64,000 nt of DNA from CAYOWQ01 sp964407695. Lineage in GTDB: Bacteria; Planctomycetota; Phycisphaerae; Phycisphaerales; SM1A02. The stretch lies in contig CAYOWQ010000002.1 of the NCBI GenBank assembly GCA_964407695.1, positions 62,001 to 126,000 on the forward strand, given 5' to 3'. Position 1 is the stretch's first letter. Every line of letters begins with the position of its first letter. Made by a program: the position numbers and the translations under genes. This document shows, piece by piece, positions 59,050-64,000 of the stretch. Below the pieces are notes generated by a model. The model had not been told where the DNA came from. It saw nothing but the letters and a program-made list of their open reading frames with translations, and made no database searches.

Positions 59050-59322
59050 ATGATGCCGCGTGTTCGATTCACCCGGAACATCCAGCGCCATGTGGAGTGC
59101 CTGGACGCCGACAGCGAGGGTGAGAGCGTTGGCGCTGTCCTGAGCGCCTACTTCGCAACCAACCCTCGTGCTCGTGGGTACATTCTGGACGATCAAGGCT
59201 CGTTAAGACGGCACATTGCAGTGTTTGTGGATGGGCGGCCGGTCATCGACCGCAGTGGGCTGAGCGACGCGGTGTCGCACTCTGGAACGGTCGATGTGAT
59301 GCAAGCGCTTTCAGGCGGCTAG
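59050..59322 (+). CDS. MoaD/ThiS-like ubiquitin-fold protein
   Basis: A 90-residue protein beginning ATGATG at 59050 (first or second ATG possible). It has the beta-grasp pattern: R-V-R-F-T-R-N-I strand, helix around V-G-A-V-L-S-A-Y-F, R-R-H-I-A-V-F-V-D-G strand and the required C-terminal Gly-Gly. MoaD and ThiS proteins carry sulfur as a C-terminal thiocarboxylate. No moaE, thiF or moeB-like activator is near, but a BNR propeller gene follows after 21 bases. It is probably part of a two-gene unit rather than of molybdopterin synthesis. Confidence 0.85.
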   Translation: MMPRVRFTRNIQRHVECLDADSEGESVGAVLSAYFATNPRARGYILDDQGSLRRHIAVFVDGRPVIDRSGLSDAVSHSGTVDVMQALSGG

Positions 59323-59343
59323 GCGGCCGCGGGTGGGTGAGGC

Positions 59344-60468
59344 ATGAGCAATCGAATTCTGCTGGCGACACGGAAGGGCCTCTTTGCAGCCACGCGCGGT
59401 CGGAATGGCTGGGCCATCTCCGATGCATTCTTCGTTGGGGACAACTGCTCGATGGTGCTGGCCGACCATCGGGGCGGTCGGCGGCGGTGGTTCGCCGCGA
59501 TGGACCATGGTCATTTCGGTGCGAAGCTGCACCGATCTGATGATGAAGGTGGATCATGGACAGAGGTTCAGGCTCCGAAGTATCCGGAGAAGCCGGAGGG
59601 CTATACGTCGCGACCCGACGCCAACATGGGCAAGCCCTTTGAATGGTCGCTGCGGCTGATCTGGGCCCTGGAAACGGGTGGAAAGGATCAGCCTGATCGA
59701 CTGTGGTGCGGCACCCTTCCGGGCGGCCTGTTTGAATCAACGGATGCGGGCGCATCGTGGCGGATCAACGAGGCGTTGTGGTTCATGCCGCAACGCGAGG
59801 AATGGTTCGGAGGCGGCGCTGAGTACCCGGGGATTCATTCGGTGTGTGTACATCCGACAAACTCGAGCGACGTGACCATTGGGGTGTCGTGCGGCGGCGT
59901 CTGGCGAACAATGGACGGCGGTGCAACCTGGCAAAGTCGCGCCAAAGGCATGCGGGCGGAGTACATGCCGCCGGAACGGGCTTACGACGAGGTTATCCAG
60001 GACCCGCATCGCGTGGCGCAGTGCCGCTCAGCGCCGGAATCCATGTGGGTTCAGCATCACAATGGGATCTTCCGGACCATCGACGGCGGCAAGACCTGGG
60101 ATGAAATCAAGGATGTGAAACCGAGCACATTCGGATTCGGCGTGGTGACCCACCCCACCGATGGCAACAGGGCATGGTTTGTACCAGCGATCAAGGACGA
60201 AAAACGCGTGCCCGCTGAAGGGCGGGTGGTGGTAACCCGCACCACAGATGGCGGAAAGACGTTTGAAACGCTGAAGGATGGACTCCCGCAGACTCATGCG
60301 TATCACCTTGTCTTTCGGCACTGCCTTGATATCGACGCGACGGGTGATCGCCTGGCCTTCGGATCAACGACAGGCGGATTCTGGATCAGTGAGAATCAGG
60401 GCGATTCCTGGACATGCGCTGCAATGCACCTGCCGCCGATCTATGCAGTGAGATTCCTCCCGGACTGA
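59344..60468 (+). CDS. BNR/sialidase-like beta-propeller protein
   Basis: A 374-residue protein from ATG 59344 with no signal peptide. It has repeated S/T-x-D-x-G-x-T/S-W Asp-box units (HRSDDEGGSWTEV, FESTDAGASWRIN, WRTMDGGATWQSR, FRTIDGGKTWDEI, TRTTDGGKTFETL, WISENQGDSWTC), about one per blade, giving a six- to seven-bladed propeller. The sialidase FRIP and catalytic Arg/Tyr/Glu set are not evident, so it is not a clear sialidase. Its close pairing with a MoaD/ThiS-like gene suggests the two proteins interact. Confidence 0.85.
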   Translation: MSNRILLATRKGLFAATRGRNGWAISDAFFVGDNCSMVLADHRGGRRRWFAAMDHGHFGAKLHRSDDEGGSWTEVQAPKYPEKPEGYTSRPDANMGKPFEWSLRLIWALETGGKDQPDRLWCGTLPGGLFESTDAGASWRINEALWFMPQREEWFGGGAEYPGIHSVCVHPTNSSDVTIGVSCGGVWRTMDGGATWQSRAKGMRAEYMPPERAYDEVIQDPHRVAQCRSAPESMWVQHHNGIFRTIDGGKTWDEIKDVKPSTFGFGVVTHPTDGNRAWFVPAIKDEKRVPAEGRVVVTRTTDGGKTFETLKDGLPQTHAYHLVFRHCLDIDATGDRLAFGSTTGGFWISENQGDSWTCAAMHLPPIYAVRFLPD

Positions 60469-60548
60469 TCGGCGGGTCATCGCATCTCGGGGATTGCGTC
60501 CACCGCGATTGCGACCCGGCACTCGTTTCGTCGATCAGGCGCGCAAAG

Positions 60549-60580
60549 AACGAGCCCCGCGTTTCTACACGGGGCTCGTT
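60549..60580. terminator. Bidirectional intergenic hairpin between BNR gene and dnaK
   Basis: A perfect 11-bp inverted repeat (AACGAGCCCCG with its complement) flanks a 10-base loop, between the convergent ends of the propeller gene (60468) and dnaK (60604). GC-rich, so very stable. The T runs are short (GTTTG on plus, TTCTTTG on minus), so it could end transcription from both sides, though imperfectly as a classic intrinsic terminator. Confidence 0.75.
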
Positions 60581-60603
60581 TGTGGCAGATCGCAGGGGGT
60601 TGG

Positions 60604-62490
60604 TTACTCTTTGACTTCGTATTCAGCGTCGATGACGTCGCCATTATCCTTCTTCTCACTGGACTTCGGCTCGGCGCCGGCTCCCGAGGCGGTCGCCTCG
60701 TAAACAGCCTTACCAAGCTCCATCGAAGCGTCATCGAGCTGCTTCAGGGCGGACTCGATCGCGGCCTTGTTGTCCTCCTTGAGCTTGGTCTCGAGGTTCG
60801 ACAGGGCGCTTTCGATATTGCCGCGGGCGGACGGCGAGACCTTGTCGCCGTGCTCTTCCAGCGCCTTGCGGGTGGCGTAGAGCTTCTGTTCGGCGGAATT
60901 CTTGAGGTCCACGAGCTCGCGTCGCGACTTGTCCTCCGAGGCGTGAGCCTCGGCCTCGGTCTTCATCCGCTCGATTTCCTCCTTCGACAGACCGGATGAG
61001 CCCTTGATCTCGATTTTCTGGCTCTTGCCGGTGGCCTTGTCGGTGGCGGAGACGTTGAGGATTCCGTTGGCGTCGAGAGCAAACTCCACTTCGATCTGCG
61101 GCGTGCCGCGGGGAGCCGGAGCAATGCCGGTGAGATCGAACTTGCCGAGCGTTCGGTTGTCGCCCGCCATGGGTCGTTCACCCTGCAGCACGTGAATGGT
61201 GACGCTCGACTGGTTGTCGGCCGCGGTGGAGAATACTTCCTTCTTCGACGTAGGAATGGTGGTATTGCGCGGAATCAAGGTAGTCATCACGCTGCCGTAT
61301 GTTTCCACGCCCAGGGAAAGCGGCGTGACGTCGAGCAGGAGCACATCCTTGACGTCGCCTACCAGCACGCCGCCCTGAATGGCAGCGCCGACGGCGACGA
61401 CTTCATCGGGATTGATCGAAAGATCGAGCTTGTCGGTCGCGAAGACTTCCTTGGCGATCTGCTGCGCCTTGGGCATGCGGATCGAACCACCGACCATCAC
61501 GATTTCCTGAATTTCCTTGGCTGAAAGCTTGGCGTCGGCGAGTGCCTTGCGACAGGGCTCCTTGAGGCGGTCGAACAGGCTCGCGGCCAGGCTTTCGAAC
61601 TTGCTGCGAGAAATGGTCTGCTGCAGGTGCTTGGGGCCTGATGCATCAGCGGTGATGAACGGGAGATTGACCGTGGTCTCAAGCTGCGTAGAGAGCTCGA
61701 TCTTGGCCTTTTCGGCGGCTTCCTTGAGCCGCTGCAAGGCCATGGCGTCCTTGCGGATATCGATGCCCTCCTTCTTGCGGAACTCTTCGGCCATGTGGTC
61801 GATGAGCACCTGGTCCCAATCGTCGCCACCGAGATGGGTGTCGCCATTGGTCGAGAGCACCTCGAAGACGCCATCGCCAATGTCGAGGATGGAGATATCG
61901 AACGTACCGCCGCCGAGGTCGAACACCGCAATCTTGGCGTTCTTCTTCTTTTCGAGGCCGTAGGCGAGCGCTGCCGCGGTCGGTTCGTTGATGATGCGCT
62001 CAACCTTGAGGCCGGCAATTTCGCCGGCATCCTTGGTGGCCTGGCGCTGGGCATCGTTGAAGTAGGCTGGGACGGTGATAACAGCTCGGTCAACCTTCTC
62101 ACCGAGGTAGTCTTCGGCAGTCTTCTTGAGATCCTGAAGGATCATTGCGGAGACCTCGGGCGGGGTGTAGTCCTTGCCGCGAATTCGCACTTTCACCAGA
62201 TCATCCGCGCCGCCGACGACTTCGTAGGGCACCAGCTTCTCTTCGGCCTCAACCTCGCGGTGACGCCGACCCATAAACCGCTTGATGGAGAACACGGTGT
62301 TCTTGGGGTTGGTGACCTGCTGATGGCGGGCGGTCTGGCCGACGAGGCGCTCGCCCTTGTCGGTAAAGCCGACGACCGAGGGGGTCGTGCGGTTGCCGGA
62401 AGAGTTAATGAGAACCTTGGGCTGGGCGCCTTCCATCACGGCGACCACGGAGTTGGTGGTTCCCAGATCGATTCCGATGATTTTTGACAT
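60604..62490 (-). CDS. dnaK: Molecular chaperone DnaK (Hsp70)
   Basis: A 628-residue Hsp70 from ATG 62490 (the frame is open further upstream without a start signal). The ATPase domain, about 1-385, begins I-I-G-I-D-L-G-T-T-N-S and has V-I-T-V-P-A-Y-F-N-D, I-A-V-F-D-L-G-G-G-T-F-D and the I-V-M-V-G-G-S phosphate loop. The interdomain linker reads V-L-L-L-D-V-T-P-L-S-L-G, then comes the beta-sandwich substrate domain and the helical lid with a D-V-I-D-A-E-Y end. It folds cytosolic proteins with DnaJ and GrpE, which are not in the window. A CIRCE element is not complete upstream. Confidence 0.97.
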   Translation of the reverse strand: MSKIIGIDLGTTNSVVAVMEGAQPKVLINSSGNRTTPSVVGFTDKGERLVGQTARHQQVTNPKNTVFSIKRFMGRRHREVEAEEKLVPYEVVGGADDLVKVRIRGKDYTPPEVSAMILQDLKKTAEDYLGEKVDRAVITVPAYFNDAQRQATKDAGEIAGLKVERIINEPTAAALAYGLEKKKNAKIAVFDLGGGTFDISILDIGDGVFEVLSTNGDTHLGGDDWDQVLIDHMAEEFRKKEGIDIRKDAMALQRLKEAAEKAKIELSTQLETTVNLPFITADASGPKHLQQTISRSKFESLAASLFDRLKEPCRKALADAKLSAKEIQEIVMVGGSIRMPKAQQIAKEVFATDKLDLSINPDEVVAVGAAIQGGVLVGDVKDVLLLDVTPLSLGVETYGSVMTTLIPRNTTIPTSKKEVFSTAADNQSSVTIHVLQGERPMAGDNRTLGKFDLTGIAPAPRGTPQIEVEFALDANGILNVSATDKATGKSQKIEIKGSSGLSKEEIERMKTEAEAHASEDKSRRELVDLKNSAEQKLYATRKALEEHGDKVSPSARGNIESALSNLETKLKEDNKAAIESALKQLDDASMELGKAVYEATASGAGAEPKSSEKKDNGDVIDAEYEVKE

Positions 62491-62656
62491 GGTTGGGTTA
62501 GTTCCTTTCTCGCCGGGGGATGCCCGGCCACCGGACATGTCGCAACACCGGTGCCAATTTGCCCATTTGAAAACAGGCTGAATTCACGACCATCCGTGGC
62601 AGCATCGGCCAATCATGAGCACTCGCCCTGCCAATTTGACAGGACAATCCGGAAAT

Positions 62657-63259
62657 TCACGCGGCCGGGGCCAGCGCAAGGTCTTGCGATTCGCCGGCCT
62701 CAGGGAGAACCGGCGAACCGCGCAGAACCTCTCGCGGGCGCTGGATGGAAAGCGCCCGCATGCATGTGGGAATTCGTCCTAATTGGCTGTTCACAACCTG
62801 AGCATCGAGCTCGCCGATGCCGTCGGCATGTTCGCAAGCCTGGACCAGTTCCTCCTCCAACGCGTCAGCACACGACACGGCCTGCGCCGACAGTGCAGCG
62901 ATGGAAACCCCCTCCGATTTCCCTGCCGCTGCAAAATCCCGGAGAGCTCGGACCCAGAGGGCCGTCGCACCGATCTCGCCGCGTCGAGACCGATGTGACC
63001 TGCTCAGCAGTGATCCCCACCTCGACCACTCCACCACCAGCGACTGCACCAGCTCCATGGCGACCTCGGGCACGCCATAGGAGAGCTCAAGCACTCTCTG
63101 CAGGGCAAGGCTCATCGCGGCGACCCGGCGCAACCGGGGCTCTGTCCACTGGGCTGCAGGACGCGAAAGGTCCTGCCTTCCGTTTCGCAGAATTCGCTCG
63201 ATAACGACTTGGAAGCAGCCTTCCCTTAGCCCGCGCTCGATGGTGTTGATACTCAGCAT
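62657..63259 (-). CDS. Hypothetical helical protein upstream of dnaK
   Basis: ATG 63259 follows GAGGG at about 11 bases; an earlier ATG at 63283 lies at the end of a likely -10 element, so it would not be in the transcript. The 200-residue product is predicted helical and Arg/Ala-rich (TIERGLREGCFQVVIERILRNG, MSLALQRVLELSYG, ALWVRALRDFAAAGKSEG) with no TM. No family recognised. It stands 166 bases before dnaK on the same strand; whether they share a transcript is open. Confidence 0.6.
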   Translation of the reverse strand: MLSINTIERGLREGCFQVVIERILRNGRQDLSRPAAQWTEPRLRRVAAMSLALQRVLELSYGVPEVAMELVQSLVVEWSRWGSLLSRSHRSRRGEIGATALWVRALRDFAAAGKSEGVSIAALSAQAVSCADALEEELVQACEHADGIGELDAQVVNSQLGRIPTCMRALSIQRPREVLRGSPVLPEAGESQDLALAPAA

Positions 63260-63283
63260 TTGAAGTATCCCTCTGTTCGCCAT

Positions 63284-63311
63284 ATGTTATCTACTGTTTG
63301 GTATACGTCAA
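63284..63311 (-). promoter_or_regulatory. Sigma70-type promoter candidate for the 62657-63259 gene
   Basis: On the minus strand TTGACG (63306-63311) and TAACAT (63284-63289) are spaced 16 bases, a fair match to -35 and -10. The upstream 40 bases are very AT-rich (AAAAAATAATCGAAAATATG), like an UP element, in contrast with the GC-rich surroundings. This placement favours the ATG at 63259 as the start. Confidence 0.45.
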
Positions 63312-63441
63312 GTGCAATTCGACATATTTTCGATTATTTTTTGGGTAACAAAATGCTTCTCTATGGCGCTCTATCAATCCGAGGGCGTCAATTCCCAATT
63401 GAGTTGTGATAGATTGTTCGGGTTCGAAACAGGAGAGACCG

Positions 63442-64000
63442 ATGCCGCCAGAAGCCAACCAACCCGTCTATGTGATGGCTCCGGCCCCTTCCAACGGCCT
63501 TGGCCAGGCCGGATTCATTGTCAGCCTCGTGGGGTGGTTCACCCTTGGATTGCTCTGTCCGATCGGACTGATTCTGAGCTTTTTCGGGCTCTTCCGACGT
63601 CCCCGCGGTTTCGCAACCGCGGGCGTGATCCTCGGCCTCGTCGGCAGCATCGTTTTTGTGATCATCGGCCTCGTTCTTACCGTGGCAGTGACCGCCGCGG
63701 TCTTCTCTGGTTCGGCACTCTACATGGCGCTGAATGATCCGGAGCAATTCGAGCTAGCCGCGGACATGACCGAGATCGTTACGGCCGCCGAGTCGTACAG
63801 GTCGGACAACCACGTTCCCCCTCCATCTCTAACCACACTCGGGCTGGACCCCGATGCGTTGAAGGATCCGTGGGATTCGCCCTATGAGTATGTGCTCAAG
63901 AACGATTCACGGTGTGGATTCGACGTGATCAGCCGAGGGCCGGATCATCGGCTTGGATCAGAGGACGACATCACGTTGACGAGCCTCGATCAGCTGTTTT
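63442..64000 (+). CDS. DUF4190-like membrane protein with GspG-like C-terminal region, 3' partial
   Basis: The frame from ATG 63442 (AGGAGAG 6 bases ahead) has no stop before the window end, giving at least 186 residues. Two hydrophobic hairpin segments at about 20-50 and 60-90 (AGFIVSLVGWFTLGLLCPIG and GVILGLVGSIVFVIIGLVLT) match the DUF4190 pattern. The rest has A-D-x-x-x-I-V-T-A-A-E-S-Y and L-K-D-P-W-D-S-P-Y-E-Y, V-I-S-R-G-P-D and S-E-D-D-I-T, the motifs that close type II secretion pseudopilin GspG. So it reads as a membrane-anchored module with a pseudopilin-like globular part. The gene continues off the right edge. Confidence 0.8.
   Translation, partial: MPPEANQPVYVMAPAPSNGLGQAGFIVSLVGWFTLGLLCPIGLILSFFGLFRRPRGFATAGVILGLVGSIVFVIIGLVLTVAVTAAVFSGSALYMALNDPEQFELAADMTEIVTAAESYRSDNHVPPPSLTTLGLDPDALKDPWDSPYEYVLKNDSRCGFDVISRGPDHRLGSEDDITLTSLDQLF

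Noticed and set aside
62616..62624. Half of a CIRCE-like element (TGAGCACTC) upstream of dnaK
   Set aside because: One arm matches 8 of 9 bases of the left CIRCE arm in plus orientation, but the right arm at the required 9-base spacing is absent, so it is not called as an HrcA site.

Overview
The window looks like chromosomal core and accessory DNA from a planctomycete, most likely of the class Phycisphaerae. The support is a high-GC sequence, three secreted proteins with paired dockerin-like loops ending in the W-G-x-C style typical of that group, a fused SecDF, small CxxC...CxxC zinc-ribbon membrane proteins, and common GTG/TTG starts and 4-bp gene overlaps. This assignment is an inference from protein style, not from a marker gene. 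I see no rRNA, CRISPR array, insertion sequence, prophage or plasmid feature, and no gene-free stretch over about 300 bases.

Layout. 1-1921: a four-gene overlapping operon with an ECF sigma factor, a one-TM anti-sigma candidate and two helical periplasmic sensor-like proteins (CnrYXH-like); the first gene runs off the left edge. 1955-5181: small genes (zinc-ribbon membrane protein, SRPBCC protein, dockerin protein, DinB, SnoaL-like). 5335-8933: tRNA-Arg(TCG), then a coupled ydbH-ynbE-ydbL operon for an envelope-spanning lipid-transfer bridge. 8942-15806 (minus): pstSCAB-phoU phosphate uptake, preceded by a large beta-helix/FG-GAP/dockerin protein (15935-19018). 19227-22632 (minus): BtuF-like lipoprotein, pyrD, metallopeptidase, queG. 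22737-31771: coiled-coil tail-anchored protein, lysA, a Tat-exported metallo-beta-lactamase-fold enzyme, a repeat protein, a double-thioredoxin protein, an AhpD-like/membrane/CBS trio, a release-factor-like protein and an aldehyde dehydrogenase.

31768-35080: glycosyltransferase, O-antigen-ligase-like protein, HNH endonuclease. 35373-37006: a small exported basic protein and a beta-lactamase-fold enzyme with an N-terminal dockerin. 37077-47181 (minus): a long cluster of Nudix hydrolase, site-2 protease, rhomboid, tgt, yajC, secDF, LysM protein and membrane protein, joining protein export, intramembrane proteolysis and tRNA queuosine modification. 47194-49028: an MlaF-like ATPase and an MlaD/MCE protein, with no permease nearby. 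49067-53425: zinc-ribbon protein, multi-span membrane protein, YraN, SurA-like lipoprotein, DUF1844 protein. 53430-58942 (minus): a five-gene glycan cluster. 59050-60468: a MoaD/ThiS-like protein paired with a BNR propeller. 60604-62490: dnaK, with an unknown gene upstream. 63442 to the right edge: a DUF4190-like/GspG-like protein cut by the window end.

Recurring themes are envelope lipid transport (YdbH and Mla type), export and membrane proteolysis, phosphate acquisition, and surface glycans. No single locus is clearly a new defence or mobile system. The points most worth a second look are the duplicated YdbL, the C-terminal motif shared by the adjacent rhomboid and site-2 protease, the MoaD-BNR pair, the N-terminal dockerin hydrolase, and the GGP-repeat sensor gene next to the sigma factor.
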